Shown: positions 33,078-42,592, counted from the first letter of the stretch. The stretch: 45,967 nucleotides of DNA from Massilia sp. HP4 (GCF_005222695.1 NZ_STGG01000053.1:1-45967), one strand, 5' to 3'. A program made the numbers and translations. The notes: generated by a model from the sequence alone, not told the origin.

Positions 33078-33482
33078 GTGAGTTTCAAGGACATTTCCCA
33101 GATCGCAGGGTCGGCCATGGCGGCCCAGACCGTGCGCATGAACACGATCGCCAGCAACCTGGCCAACGCGAATGCCTCGGCCACCACCGAAGCCGAAGGC
33201 TATCGCGCCCGCAAGCCCGTATTTGCGGCCATGCTCGACGGCGAAGGCGTGGCCAAGGTGCAGGTGCTGGACGTGGTGCAGTCGAGCGAGCCGCTGCGCC
33301 GCATGCACGAGCCGGATAATCCCTTGGCCGACGCCGACGGCATGGTGTATTACGCCAACGTGAACGAAGTGGCCGAGATGGCCGATATGATGGCCGCCTC
33401 GCGTGCCTTTGAAACGAACGTCGAGGTCATGGGGCGCATCAAGTCGATGCAGGCGTCCCTGATCCGCATGGGAGAAAGCTGA
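33078..33482 (+). CDS. flgC: Proximal rod protein FlgC
   Basis: 134 residues from a GTG at 33078 with AAGGAG upstream. N-L-A-N-A-N near the N-terminus and the C-terminal V-N-E-V-A-E-M-A-D-M-M-A-A-S-R-A-F-E-T-N-V motif are diagnostic of FlgC. Confidence 0.96.
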   Translation: MSFKDISQIAGSAMAAQTVRMNTIASNLANANASATTEAEGYRARKPVFAAMLDGEGVAKVQVLDVVQSSEPLRRMHEPDNPLADADGMVYYANVNEVAEMADMMAASRAFETNVEVMGRIKSMQASLIRMGES

Positions 33483-33484
33483 TC

Positions 33485-34168
33485 ATGGTTACATCCACCA
33501 ATGGCTTCGGCTTCAACAGCAACTACAGCAATACCAGCGACCGCCCGGCCGGCGTGCCGATGAGCGAGAACAAGGACATGTTCACCAAGCTGCTGGTCGC
33601 GCAGATCCGCAACCAGGATCCGCTGGCGCCATCCGATCCGGCCACCTTCGTGAACCAGCTGTCGCAGCTGGCGCAGACCGAGGCGATGGAAAACATGACC
33701 CAGACCACCGCCGCCAGCGCCACCATGCTGCAAAGCCTGCAGGTGCTGACGATGGGCGGCCAGGTCGGCAGCCTGGTCTCGGTCGAGACCAAGAGCGTGC
33801 AACTGGACGATACGCCGATCACCGGCAGCGTGCAGCTGGAAGGCGCCAGCACCCTCACCCATGTGGTGCTGACCGACATCGCCGGCAAGGAGACCACGAT
33901 CGAACTGCCGCCGCACGGCATCGGCGGCCAGGAATTCACGATCGATCCGGTCAAGCTCGGCCTGCCGCCCGGCAAGTACAGCATCGCCGCCAAGTCCTCG
34001 GACGAGACCGCACCGGCGGTCGAGATCAAGGGCCGCCTGAACAATGTGCGCCTCGATTCGAGCGGCGGCATCCTGATGCATGTGGCCGGCGTCGGCGAAG
34101 TCGAGCCGGGCTGGATCACCGGTTTCCACGGTAAAGACAAATCCGCCGACCTGGCGTTCACCAACTAA
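33485..34168 (+). CDS. flgD: Hook-capping scaffold protein FlgD
   Basis: 227 residues. Conserved F-T-K-L-L-V-A-Q-I-R-N-Q-D-P-L and F-V-N-Q-L-S-Q-L-A-Q-T-E-A in the N-terminal domain, then FlgD tudor/Ig-like domains. It caps the growing hook and is lost afterwards. It starts 2 nt after flgC. Confidence 0.96.
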   Translation: MVTSTNGFGFNSNYSNTSDRPAGVPMSENKDMFTKLLVAQIRNQDPLAPSDPATFVNQLSQLAQTEAMENMTQTTAASATMLQSLQVLTMGGQVGSLVSVETKSVQLDDTPITGSVQLEGASTLTHVVLTDIAGKETTIELPPHGIGGQEFTIDPVKLGLPPGKYSIAAKSSDETAPAVEIKGRLNNVRLDSSGGILMHVAGVGEVEPGWITGFHGKDKSADLAFTN

Positions 34169-34182
34169 ACAAAGGATTCCCC

Positions 34183-35367
34183 ATGAGCTTCAATATCGCC
34201 CTGTCGGGCATCCAGGCCATCAACGAGCAGCTGAACACCCTGTCGAACAATATCGCCAACGCCGGCACCTACGGCTTCAAGGGCAGCCGCGCCAACTTCT
34301 CGTCGGTGTACGCGGGCGACATGGCCAATGGCGTGCAGGTCGGTTCGCTGACCCAGGACATCGGCAAGAACGGCAGCCTGCAGACCACCGGCCGCGGCCT
34401 CGACGCCGCCATCCTCGGCCGCGGCTTCTTCACCAGCCGCGACGCCCAGGGCGTGGTGTCATACTCGCGGGTCGGCATCTTCAGCGCCAATGCCGACGGC
34501 TTCCTGGTCGACGCCACCGGCAAGCGCGTGCAAGGCTATGGCCCGACCCTGAATGGCGTGCTGGGTGCCATGGGCGACATCTCGATCCCGACCGGCCAGA
34601 TCGCGGCCGTGGCCAGCACCCGCGTGGCCTACGAAGGCAATATGTCGCACGAGTGGCCGGTCAAGGACAATGCCGACTTCGACTTCGAGGATTCCAACAC
34701 CTACAGCATGGTCAAGCAGTCGGTGGTCTACGATTCGCTCGGCACCCAGCACACCGTGTCGCAATATTTCGTCAAGAGCGACGACGACACCGTCACCGTG
34801 CACTACAGCGTGAATGGCGCGGCGCCGGCCGGCGCCGGCTACGACCTGGTGTTCGATGAAGACGGCAGGCTGCCGGTCGGCACCAATGGCCCCGACCTGA
34901 CGATCAACGCCGCGGGCGCGAATCCGCTGGTGTTCGACTTCGACTACACCGGCACCACCAAGCTGGCCGGCGCCGCCACCAACACCACCAACCGCGCGGA
35001 CGGCTACGCCTCGGGCACCTTCATCGGCGTGGAACTGGCCGAGAACGGCTCGATCGTCGCCAAGTACAGCAACGAGCAGCAACAGGTCGTGGGCACCGTG
35101 GCGATCGCCACCTTCCCGGACGAAGGCAGCCTGGCCCCGATCAGCGACACCAGCTGGACCGCCAACGCCAATTCGGGCGCGCCGCTGTACACCACCCCGG
35201 GCCTGGGCCTGGCCGGCAAGCTGTCCAAGGGCTCGCTGGAAGGCTCGAACGTCGACATCACCGCGGAACTGGTCGGCCTGATGACCTCGCAGCGCAACTA
35301 CCAGGCCAACTCGAAGGTGATCACCGCCGAGAACCAGATGATGCAGTCGCTGATGCAGGCGCTGTAA
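34183..35367 (+). CDS. flgE: Hook protein FlgE
   Basis: 394 residues. The N-terminal motif N-N-I-A-N-A-G-T-Y-G-F-K, central FlgE D2 beta domain, and C-terminal E-L-V-G-L-M-T-S-Q-R-N-Y-Q-A-N-S-K-V. It builds the hook; length is typical. AAAGGA ribosome site before the ATG. Confidence 0.97.
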   Translation: MSFNIALSGIQAINEQLNTLSNNIANAGTYGFKGSRANFSSVYAGDMANGVQVGSLTQDIGKNGSLQTTGRGLDAAILGRGFFTSRDAQGVVSYSRVGIFSANADGFLVDATGKRVQGYGPTLNGVLGAMGDISIPTGQIAAVASTRVAYEGNMSHEWPVKDNADFDFEDSNTYSMVKQSVVYDSLGTQHTVSQYFVKSDDDTVTVHYSVNGAAPAGAGYDLVFDEDGRLPVGTNGPDLTINAAGANPLVFDFDYTGTTKLAGAATNTTNRADGYASGTFIGVELAENGSIVAKYSNEQQQVVGTVAIATFPDEGSLAPISDTSWTANANSGAPLYTTPGLGLAGKLSKGSLEGSNVDITAELVGLMTSQRNYQANSKVITAENQMMQSLMQAL

Positions 35368-35374
35368 GCGGCAT

Positions 35375-36100
35375 ATGGACAAGTTCATCTTCACCGCCGT
35401 CAGCGGCGCCCAGCGTACCCTGCAAGCGCAGCAGGTGCGCGCCAACAACCTGGCCAATGCCGATACCCCGGGTTTCCGCGCCAATATCGAACTGGCGTCG
35501 GTACAGGCGCTGGCCGGCTACGGCTATGACGACGTGCACCTGTCGCGCACCGAGGCCGACGCCATCTCGACCCGCAACGGCACGGTGCGCGACACCGGCC
35601 GCGCGCTGGACGTCGCCGTCAACGGCAACGGCTACCTGGCGGTGGAGTGGAACGAGGGCGAAGCCTATACCCGCGCCGGTGCGATCGCCATCGACGCCAA
35701 CGGCGCGCTGTCGGTGGCGGGGCGGCCGCTGCTGGGCGAAGGCGGGCCGATCGTGCTGCCGCCGCACACCGCGGTCGACATCGCCAAGGACGGCACGATT
35801 TCGATCATGCCCGAAGGCGGCACCATCACCCAGATCATCGACCGCCTGCGCCTGGTCAGTGCCGAAGGCGGCCAGCTGGCCAAGAACGAGGCCGGCCTGA
35901 TCGTGCCGCGCGACGGCGAACCGCTGGCGGCCGACCCGAACATCACCGTGCGCGGCGGCGCGCTGGAAGGCAGCAATGTCTCGGCGGTGGAAGAAATGGT
36001 TGCCGTGATGAGCCTGAACCGCAGCTTCGAGATGCAGATGAAGATGTTCAAGGCCAGCGACAGCATGAACGAGTCGGGCAACCGGCTTATCGGCGGCTGA
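35375..36100 (+). CDS. flgF: Proximal rod protein FlgF
   Basis: 241 residues with N-N-L-A-N-A-D-T-P-G-F at the N-terminus and E-E-M-V-A-V-M-S-L-N-R-S-F-E-M-Q at the C-terminus. The short length and order before flgG identify FlgF. Confidence 0.95.
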   Translation: MDKFIFTAVSGAQRTLQAQQVRANNLANADTPGFRANIELASVQALAGYGYDDVHLSRTEADAISTRNGTVRDTGRALDVAVNGNGYLAVEWNEGEAYTRAGAIAIDANGALSVAGRPLLGEGGPIVLPPHTAVDIAKDGTISIMPEGGTITQIIDRLRLVSAEGGQLAKNEAGLIVPRDGEPLAADPNITVRGGALEGSNVSAVEEMVAVMSLNRSFEMQMKMFKASDSMNESGNRLIGG

Positions 36101-36136
36101 GGCCGTCCGCACAGCATACATAGATAGGGAGCAAGC

Positions 36137-36922
36137 ATGAATCCAGCAATGTGGATCAGCAAGACCGGCGTGCAGGCGCAAGACGCCAAGCTGCAGGCGA
36201 TCGCCAACAACCTGGCCAACGTCAACACCGTCGGCTTCAAGCGCGACCGCGTCGTGTTCGAAGACCTGTTCTACCAGGTCGACGCCCAGCCGGGCGCCCA
36301 GAACGCGGACAACACCGTCAACGGCGGCGTCCAGCTCGGCAACGGCGTGCGCGTGGTCGGCACCCAGAAAGCCTTCACCAACGGCAGCCTGCAGACCACC
36401 AGCCAGCCGCTCGACGTCGCCATCTCGGGCGCCGGCTTCCTGCAGGTGCTGCGTCCGAACGGCGAACCGGCCTATACGCGCGCCGGCCAGCTGAAGGTCG
36501 ATCCGAACGGCACCCTGACCAATGCCCAGGGCCTGGCCATCGTGCCGCAGATCACGATTCCGCAAAATGCGCAGCGCGTGACCATCGGCGAGAACGGCGT
36601 GGTCTCGGTGACCTTCGCCAACCAGCCGAACCCGCAAGAGGTCGGCCAGATCAACCTGACCGGCTTCATCAACCCGACGGGCCTCCTGGCCCTGGGCGAC
36701 AACCTGTTCCAGGAAACGGCAGCCAGCGGCGCGCCGAATGAAGGCCGTCCGGGCGACGACGCTTTCGGCCAGCTCAAGCAGGGCATGCTGGAAGGCTCGA
36801 ACGTGCAGGTGGTCGAAGAGATGGTCGACATGATCGCGGCCCAGCGCACCTACGAGATGAACACCAAGGTGCTGTCGGCCGCCGACAATATGCTGCAATA
36901 CCTGTCGCAGGCAGCGCGCTGA
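36137..36922 (+). CDS. flgG: Distal rod protein FlgG
   Basis: 261 residues: N-N-L-A-N-V-N-T-V-G-F-K-R-D-R, the F-E-D-L-F-Y-Q segment, and C-terminal E-E-M-V-D-M-I-A-A-Q-R-T-Y-E-M-N. GGGAG ribosome site upstream. TGATG overlap with flgH. Confidence 0.97.
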   Translation: MNPAMWISKTGVQAQDAKLQAIANNLANVNTVGFKRDRVVFEDLFYQVDAQPGAQNADNTVNGGVQLGNGVRVVGTQKAFTNGSLQTTSQPLDVAISGAGFLQVLRPNGEPAYTRAGQLKVDPNGTLTNAQGLAIVPQITIPQNAQRVTIGENGVVSVTFANQPNPQEVGQINLTGFINPTGLLALGDNLFQETAASGAPNEGRPGDDAFGQLKQGMLEGSNVQVVEEMVDMIAAQRTYEMNTKVLSAADNMLQYLSQAAR

Positions 36923-37587
36923 TGAAAACCCTCGCCGCCCTGCTGTCGCTGTTGCTCGGCCTTATGGTCCTCGCCGGCTGCGCCTCGCCGATGCAGGTCG
37001 CCATGCGCGACGACGATGACGACCACATGCCGCTGCAGCGCATGTCGCGCGGCGGCGTCTCGGGCGGCGTGTTCACCGCCGACACCGTCTCGCTGACCTC
37101 GGACAGCCGCGCCTACCGCGTGGGCGACGCCGTCACCGTGATCCTGCAAGAAACCACCCAGGCCAGCAAGCGCGCCGGCACCAGCATTTCCAAGGGGTCG
37201 TCGATCGGCATTTCCCCGCTTGCCGCGCTGGGCAAGGTCTACGACAAGGCGGCGGTCGATATCACGGCCGAGCGCGACTTCCAGGGCGATGCCACCAGTA
37301 CCCAGCAGAACGCCCTGTCCGGTTCGCTCACCGTGATCGTGCAAGAGGTGCTGCCCAACGGCCTGTTGCGCGTGGCCGGCGAAAAGAACCTGATGCTGAA
37401 CCAGGGCGAGGAATTCGTGCGCCTGAAGGGCTTCGTGCGCTCCGCCGACGTCGACGCCGACAACCGCGTGTCGTCGCTGCGCGTGGCCAATGCCCGCATC
37501 GCCTACTCGGCGCGCGGCGCGCTGGCCGACGCCAACCAGCCGGGCTGGCTGACGCGCTTCTTCAACAGCCCCCTGATGCCGTTCTGA
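36922..37587 (+). CDS. flgH: Outer-membrane L-ring lipoprotein FlgH
   Basis: 221 residues. A lipoprotein signal with lipobox L-A-G-C (Cys20) and a FlgH domain with the conserved R-A-Y-R-V-G-D-A-V-T-V-I and E-F-V-R-L-K-G-F-V-R motifs. It forms the outer-membrane bushing for the rod. Confidence 0.96.
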   Translation: MKTLAALLSLLLGLMVLAGCASPMQVAMRDDDDDHMPLQRMSRGGVSGGVFTADTVSLTSDSRAYRVGDAVTVILQETTQASKRAGTSISKGSSIGISPLAALGKVYDKAAVDITAERDFQGDATSTQQNALSGSLTVIVQEVLPNGLLRVAGEKNLMLNQGEEFVRLKGFVRSADVDADNRVSSLRVANARIAYSARGALADANQPGWLTRFFNSPLMPF

Positions 37588-37595
37588 GGACAACC

Positions 37596-38714
37596 ATGAA
37601 CCCGCGCCGCATTGCTCGCATTGCTCCATTCCTGCTCGCCGCCCTGCTCGGCTGCGCCATCCTGCCGGTGCAGGCCGCGCAAGCCCTGCGCAACCTGGTC
37701 AGCGTCGAGGGCGTGCGCGAAAACCCGCTGGTCGGCTATGGCCTGGTGGTCGGCCTGAACGGCTCGGGCGACTCGACCCAGGTCAAGTTCGCCAGCCAGT
37801 CGGTCATCAATATGCTCAAGCAGTTCGGCGTGCGCCTGCCCGAAGGCGAGGATGCCAAGAACAAGAACGTGGCCGCCGTCATGGTCTCGGCCACCTTCCC
37901 GCCCGGCTACCGCCGCGGCCAGGCCATCGACGTCACGGTCTCGTCGCTGGGCGACGCCAAGAGCCTGCGCGGCGGCACCCTGCTGCTGACCCAGCTGCGC
38001 GCGGCCGACAACGAGATCTACGCCCTGGCCCAGGGCAATGTGGTGGTCGGCGGCCTGAACGCCACCGGCAAGAGCGGCTCCTCGGTCACCGTCAACACCC
38101 CGACCGCCGGCCGGGTGCCGAACGGCGCCCTGATCGAGCGCGAGATCGCGACCGACTTCGCGACCCGCCCGCAAGTGCTGCTGCGCCTGCGCCAGCCGCA
38201 TTTCGAGACCGCCACCAATGTAGTCAATGCGATCAACAAGCGCTACGGCCCGATCGCCACCACCCTGGACGGCACCAGCGTCGAAGTCATCGCGCCCGAG
38301 AATCCGACCGAGCGGGTGGCCTTCGTGGCCGGCCTGAACGCGATCTCGGTCGAAGCCGGAATCGAAGTGCCGAAGGTCGTGTTCAATTCGCGCACCGGCA
38401 CGGTCGTGATCGCCGACGGCCTGCGCGTGAAGGCGGCGGCCGTGACCCACGGCGCGCTCAAGGTGATCATCTCGGAAAGCTCGCGCGTCAGCCAGCCGGG
38501 GCCGTTCTCGCGCGGCCAGACCGCGGTGACGCCGGAGTCGAAGCTGTCGGTCGACCAGGGCTCGGGCCAGATGTTCCGCTGGCCGCCGGGTGCGCGCCTG
38601 CAAACCATCATCGACACCGTGAACAGCCTGGGCGCCTCGCCCGACGACATCATGGCGATCCTGCAGGCCCTCGACCAGGCCGGCGCGATCGAAGGCGAAC
38701 TGGTGGTGATCTGA
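37596..38714 (+). CDS. flgI: Periplasmic P-ring protein FlgI
   Basis: 372 residues with a signal peptide ending near A-Q-A, followed by V-E-G-V-R-E-N-P-L-V-G-Y-G-L-V-V-G-L, the conserved FlgI start. Its assembly needs FlgA. Overlaps flgJ as TGATG. Confidence 0.97.
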   Translation: MNPRRIARIAPFLLAALLGCAILPVQAAQALRNLVSVEGVRENPLVGYGLVVGLNGSGDSTQVKFASQSVINMLKQFGVRLPEGEDAKNKNVAAVMVSATFPPGYRRGQAIDVTVSSLGDAKSLRGGTLLLTQLRAADNEIYALAQGNVVVGGLNATGKSGSSVTVNTPTAGRVPNGALIEREIATDFATRPQVLLRLRQPHFETATNVVNAINKRYGPIATTLDGTSVEVIAPENPTERVAFVAGLNAISVEAGIEVPKVVFNSRTGTVVIADGLRVKAAAVTHGALKVIISESSRVSQPGPFSRGQTAVTPESKLSVDQGSGQMFRWPPGARLQTIIDTVNSLGASPDDIMAILQALDQAGAIEGELVVI

Positions 38715-39058
38715 TGCGCATCGATCCCCTTCAGAACGGCCTGCAGGGCGCCGCCAACGACGCACCGGTCGCTCCCGGCGCCGGGCAGCCCGAACACGAC
38801 CCGGCCTACGTGGCGAAAGCCACCCAGGCCGCGGTCGAGTTCGAACGCTTCTTCATCAGCCACATGCTGCGCACGATGCGCGCCTCGACCCGCGAAATGG
38901 CGAGCGAGGACAGCGTCTTCAACAACCGCGTCAACCAGGACATGCAGGACATGGCCGACGACCTGGTGGCCGGCAATATGGCTGGCCAGCGCGCGTTTGG
39001 CATCGCCGACGCCATCCTGCGCCAGCTCGTGCCTGGCGCCATCACCGGCAAGCACTGA
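38714..39058 (+). CDS. flgJ: Rod-cap protein FlgJ, rod-binding domain only
   Basis: 114 residues, about one third of a full FlgJ. It holds the rod-binding domain (F-E-R-F-F-I-S-H-M-L-R-T-M-R and the C-terminal helix to L-R-Q-L-V) and stops where the muramidase domain would begin. The missing enzyme domain is encoded by the separate gene at 31166-31927. No frameshift remnant follows the stop. Confidence 0.92.
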   Translation: MRIDPLQNGLQGAANDAPVAPGAGQPEHDPAYVAKATQAAVEFERFFISHMLRTMRASTREMASEDSVFNNRVNQDMQDMADDLVAGNMAGQRAFGIADAILRQLVPGAITGKH

Positions 39059-39094
39059 GCGCCCACCCGGATCGCGACCGATTACATAAAAAAC

Positions 39095-39122
39095 TTAATA
39101 AACAGCAATAATTGGTCGCCTT
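39095..39122 (+). promoter_or_regulatory. Predicted FliA (lateral sigma-28) promoter of flgK
   Basis: TTAAT at 39095-39099, 13 bp, then TGGTCGCCTT at 39113-39122, the same arrangement as upstream of flagellin (3895-3922). An A-rich stretch directly precedes it. The leader to the flgK ATG would be about 30 nt and contains GAGGA as ribosome site. flgKL are late genes under sigma-28 in well-studied systems, which agrees with a shared promoter. Confidence 0.55.
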
Positions 39123-39158
39123 CTCAGGTTAACCCTGTCTCGAGGACGAATCCGCACC

Positions 39159-40538
39159 ATGACGATCATCAATAATGCCCTCTCCGGCGCCCTCGCCGCC
39201 CAGATTGCCCTGGCCGCCAGCAGCCACAATATCGCCAACCTGCAGACCAAGGGATTTACCCGCCAGTCGGCGCTCCTGATGTCGCTCGGTCCGGACGCCA
39301 GCGGCCGCTCGGCCGGCAACGGCGTGCAGGTGACCTCGCTGCTGCGTTTCTCGGACAACTACAAGACCCAGGCCATGTGGCGCGCCAATTCGGAACTGGG
39401 GATGTACTCGCAGTCGCAGCACTACCTGACCCAGCTCGAGAGCGTGATGGGCGACTCGTCGGCCAGCCTGTCGGCCGGCATCGACGATTTCTTCAAGGCG
39501 ATCAATGCGGTGGCCGGCGATCCGGGCTCGACCCCGCTGCGCCAGCAGGTACTGACCGCCGCCAACCTGATGGCCGAGCGCTTCAATGGCCTGAACAACG
39601 TCTACAACACGCAGCTGACCTCGGTGCGCCAGCAGCGCAGCGCCCTGGTCGACTCGGCCAACGTCGACATCGCCACCATCGCCCGCCTGAACAAGCAGAT
39701 CAGCGAGACCCAGGCCGGCGGCGTGTCGGCCTCGAGCCTGATCGACGCCCGCGACCAGGCCATCGACGACCTGTCGTCCAAGATGGCGCTGGAAGTATCG
39801 GACAACGGCGACGGCACCCGTGACGTCTCGCTCAAGAGCGGCCAGGCGCTGGTGATCGGCAGCATGCACGGCACCCTCAAGGCCGCCCCGACCGCCGATT
39901 CGCCGCAGGCATTCTCGATCACCTTCGCCAACTCGACCTTCACGCTCGACGCGAGCAAGATGGGAGGCCAGATGGGCGGCCTGACCCAGTTCGAGCAGAA
40001 CACCCTGCTGCCGCTGCAGAAGGACGTCGAGATCCTGGCGCAAGAGATCGCCACTCGCGTCAACACCCAGCTGCAGCTCGGCTACAATGCGCCGGGCGCT
40101 GCGCCGAATGGCGTCCCGCTGTTCGTCTTCACCCCGGGCAATGGCTCGAACATGCTCAAGACGGTCGAGGGTTTCAAGGCCCAGGACCTGGCCTTCTCGA
40201 GCGACGGCCTGCCGGGCGACACCGGCAACCTGCAAAAGCTGGCTGCGCTCAAGAGCCAGCCGATCACCGGCCTGAGTATCGGCAACGTGCTGCTGAGCGA
40301 CGCCGACACCCAGTTGCTGGGCAAGCTGGCCGTGGACAGCAAGATCAACAAAGCGTCGCTGAAGACCACCGACACCGTGCGTGTCCAGTCGATCAACGAC
40401 TGGCAGTCGACCAGCGGCGTCAGCGAAGACGAGGAGGCGGTCAAGCTGGTGGAGTTCCAGCGCATGTACCAGGCGAATATGCAGGTGATCACGATCGCCA
40501 ACTCGCTGTTCGACGCCACCCTCGCCATGATGCGTTAA
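39159..40538 (+). CDS. flgK: Hook-associated protein 1 FlgK
   Basis: 459 residues. The N-terminal S-H-N-I-A-N-L-Q-T-K-G-F motif and C-terminal E-E-A-V-K-L-V-E-F-Q-R-M-Y-Q-A-N-M-Q-V-I helix are those of FlgK, the first junction protein between hook and filament. The 100-bp upstream gap with its own promoter separates it from the flgB-J operon. Confidence 0.96.
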   Translation: MTIINNALSGALAAQIALAASSHNIANLQTKGFTRQSALLMSLGPDASGRSAGNGVQVTSLLRFSDNYKTQAMWRANSELGMYSQSQHYLTQLESVMGDSSASLSAGIDDFFKAINAVAGDPGSTPLRQQVLTAANLMAERFNGLNNVYNTQLTSVRQQRSALVDSANVDIATIARLNKQISETQAGGVSASSLIDARDQAIDDLSSKMALEVSDNGDGTRDVSLKSGQALVIGSMHGTLKAAPTADSPQAFSITFANSTFTLDASKMGGQMGGLTQFEQNTLLPLQKDVEILAQEIATRVNTQLQLGYNAPGAAPNGVPLFVFTPGNGSNMLKTVEGFKAQDLAFSSDGLPGDTGNLQKLAALKSQPITGLSIGNVLLSDADTQLLGKLAVDSKINKASLKTTDTVRVQSINDWQSTSGVSEDEEAVKLVEFQRMYQANMQVITIANSLFDATLAMMR

Positions 40539-40548
40539 GGAGAACCCC

Positions 40549-41448
40549 ATGCGTATCGCTACCGCCCAATACCAATCGACGATGAACCAGTCGCTCCAGA
40601 ACAATCAGGAGCGGCTCAGCTACATCATGCGCCAGCTGGACAGCCAGAAGCGCATCCTGCTGCCCTCGGACGACCCGGTCGACAGCGTGCGCCTGTCGCG
40701 CCTGGCGCGCGAGGAATCCACCGTCGGCCAGTACCGCAGCAATATCGGCTCGCTCCAGCTGCGCCTGACCAAGTCGGAAGGCTATCTGAGCAATATGGTT
40801 ACCGAGATGATCTCGGGCCGCGACCTGATGGTATGGGCCCTGGACGGCGGCAATGCCCCGGACGACCTGAAAGCCATGATCGCGCCGCTCGAATCGCTGC
40901 GCGACAGCCTGTTCTTCACTGCCAACACGATCGACGAGGAAGGCAACTACCTGTTCTCCGGCACCGCGACCAAGACCGCGCCGATGGTACGCGACGCGGC
41001 CGGGCTGTACACCTTTGCAGGCAACACCAATTCGCAGGACGTCGTGGTCGGCAATGGCCTGACCCAACCCGCCAATGAAAACCTGGCCGGCCTGGACAAG
41101 TTGCTGAACCAGCTCGAAGCCAGCATCACCGCCCTGAAAACGCCGGGCGCCACGCCGAACGATCCGGCCATCCGCGCCGTGCTGGCCGCCAACCTGACCG
41201 GCTTCGACGAGGCCCAGGCCCTGATCTCGGGCAAGGTCGCCAACCTGGGCGGGCGCCAGAACATCATCAAGACCCTGGACGACAACCACGCCAACATCAG
41301 CCTGTCGAACAAGATGGCGATCGTCGACATCGGCGCGCTGGACGTCGGCATCGCCGCCACTGAGCTCAACGGTTACACCACCGCCCTGCAGGCAACCTAC
41401 AAGGCCTATGCCAAGATCGGCAACCTGTCGCTGTTCAACGCGATCTGA
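40549..41448 (+). CDS. flgL: Hook-associated protein 3 FlgL
   Basis: 299 residues with a flagellin-like N-terminal helix (L-L-P-S-D-D-P-V-D-S-V-R-L-S-R-L) and C-terminal helix ending A-K-I-G-N-L-S-L-F-N. Second junction protein. AAGGAG precedes the ATG 10 bp after flgK. Confidence 0.95.
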   Translation: MRIATAQYQSTMNQSLQNNQERLSYIMRQLDSQKRILLPSDDPVDSVRLSRLAREESTVGQYRSNIGSLQLRLTKSEGYLSNMVTEMISGRDLMVWALDGGNAPDDLKAMIAPLESLRDSLFFTANTIDEEGNYLFSGTATKTAPMVRDAAGLYTFAGNTNSQDVVVGNGLTQPANENLAGLDKLLNQLEASITALKTPGATPNDPAIRAVLAANLTGFDEAQALISGKVANLGGRQNIIKTLDDNHANISLSNKMAIVDIGALDVGIAATELNGYTTALQATYKAYAKIGNLSLFNAI

Positions 41449-41453
41449 CAGTC

Positions 41454-42500
41454 ATGGAAGCACTGCTCAGACCAACCAGCGCAACGGCCGCCACCAGCGG
41501 CGCCAACGCTAACGGCGCCGTCGTCAGCGGCAATACCGGCGCCCAGAGCACCGCTGCCACCGGTCGCGCCCATGCGGTGCCGCCGGCGGTCTCCGACAGC
41601 CGCGCCGTCGGCCGCAGCGCGCCGACCTCCAGCCCGCTGCGGCGCGGCATCGGCATGAACCAGAACCTGCAGAGCGAGGTCGCCCGCGCCCAGCAGGCGA
41701 TCGACTACCTCGCCCGCATCGCCGGCCAGCTCGAGACGCTCAAGGCCGACCTGAGCGCGCGGCTGTCGGGCCGCGGCGCCGCAGCCTCGCGCGAACTCGA
41801 ATCGCGCGTGCGCCAGCTCGCCGCCTCGCTCGAGGGCCGCCGCCAGCAGGCCGGCGACGGCGTCGACGCCGCGCTCGACTTCGACGGCGTGGCCGGCGCG
41901 CAGCAGCGCTTCCGCATCCAGGGCATGAATATCGCTTCGTTCAAGAGCAGCGGCACCCAGACCATGGGCTTCTCGGTCGGCAGCGCCGGCGGCCCGCAGC
42001 TGGCAGCGACGATCGAGCCCGGAATGACGCCGGAGGAAATCGCCCGGCGCCTCGACCGCACCCTGGCCCCGGTCAAGGTACGTGCCGGCCTGGACCAGGA
42101 AGGCGAACTGGTGTTCACCACGCGCGAATCGACCTTCGGCGGCATCAAGGACGCGATCGCGGTGACCGGCCGCGGCCGGGTCGACACGGTCGCCGTGCCG
42201 CCCGCCCTCGAGCCCAAGAACTGGGAGCTGGGCAATCCCGACGCCCTGCGCCAGAGCCTGCGCGAAGTGGTGCAGGCGCTGGCGCGCGTGCGCCGCTCGC
42301 AGGATGCGGCTTCGCTGGCCCTGAGTTCGGCCATGGCGAAGAACGCCCAACCCGCCATCCCGAGCGCCGAACTGGCGATGATCGCCCAGGATTTCACCGC
42401 CACTGCGGCCAGCCACGACTACGATTCGCTGCTGGCCATCACCTCGGCCCTGGTTGGCGTCAGCCGCGACCGGGTCACGGCCCTGCTCGGCATGCGCTGA
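41454..42500 (+). CDS. Uncharacterised protein in the LafW position, flagellin/hook-associated-like
   Basis: 348 residues, not firmly recognised. The first 65 are low-complexity Ala/Ser/Thr. About 70-145 is a charged helical, coiled-coil-like segment. About 145-235 is beta-rich (F-R-I-Q-G-M-N-I-A, G-F-S-V-G-S-A-G-G, T-P-E-E-I-A-R-R-L, G-E-L-V-F-T-T), resembling the flagellin hook-IN motif found in flagellins and FliD. The C-terminal 90 residues are helical (S-L-A-L-S-S-A-M and D-Y-D-S-L-L-A-I-T-S). It starts 5 nt after flgL without a clear ribosome site. In Flag-2/Laf clusters lafW, annotated as a possible hook-associated protein, stands directly after lfgL; homology here is by position and general make-up only. 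Confidence 0.75.
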   Translation: MEALLRPTSATAATSGANANGAVVSGNTGAQSTAATGRAHAVPPAVSDSRAVGRSAPTSSPLRRGIGMNQNLQSEVARAQQAIDYLARIAGQLETLKADLSARLSGRGAAASRELESRVRQLAASLEGRRQQAGDGVDAALDFDGVAGAQQRFRIQGMNIASFKSSGTQTMGFSVGSAGGPQLAATIEPGMTPEEIARRLDRTLAPVKVRAGLDQEGELVFTTRESTFGGIKDAIAVTGRGRVDTVAVPPALEPKNWELGNPDALRQSLREVVQALARVRRSQDAASLALSSAMAKNAQPAIPSAELAMIAQDFTATAASHDYDSLLAITSALVGVSRDRVTALLGMR

Positions 42501-42562
42501 CCGGGCCCGGGTGGCCGGGACTTGACCGTTCCGGCTACCGATACAATCGATGACTGTTCACG

Positions 42563-42580
42563 ATCGCATTTTCATGCGAT
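42563..42580. repeat. Perfect inverted repeat upstream of second fliD
   Basis: ATCGCAT, TTTC, ATGCGAT: a 7-bp perfect stem with a 4-base loop in the intergenic region 42501-42637. No T-run follows, so it is not a standard terminator; it could be an operator or a leader hairpin. Confidence 0.7.
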
Positions 42581-42592
42581 AAAGCAAGGGTA

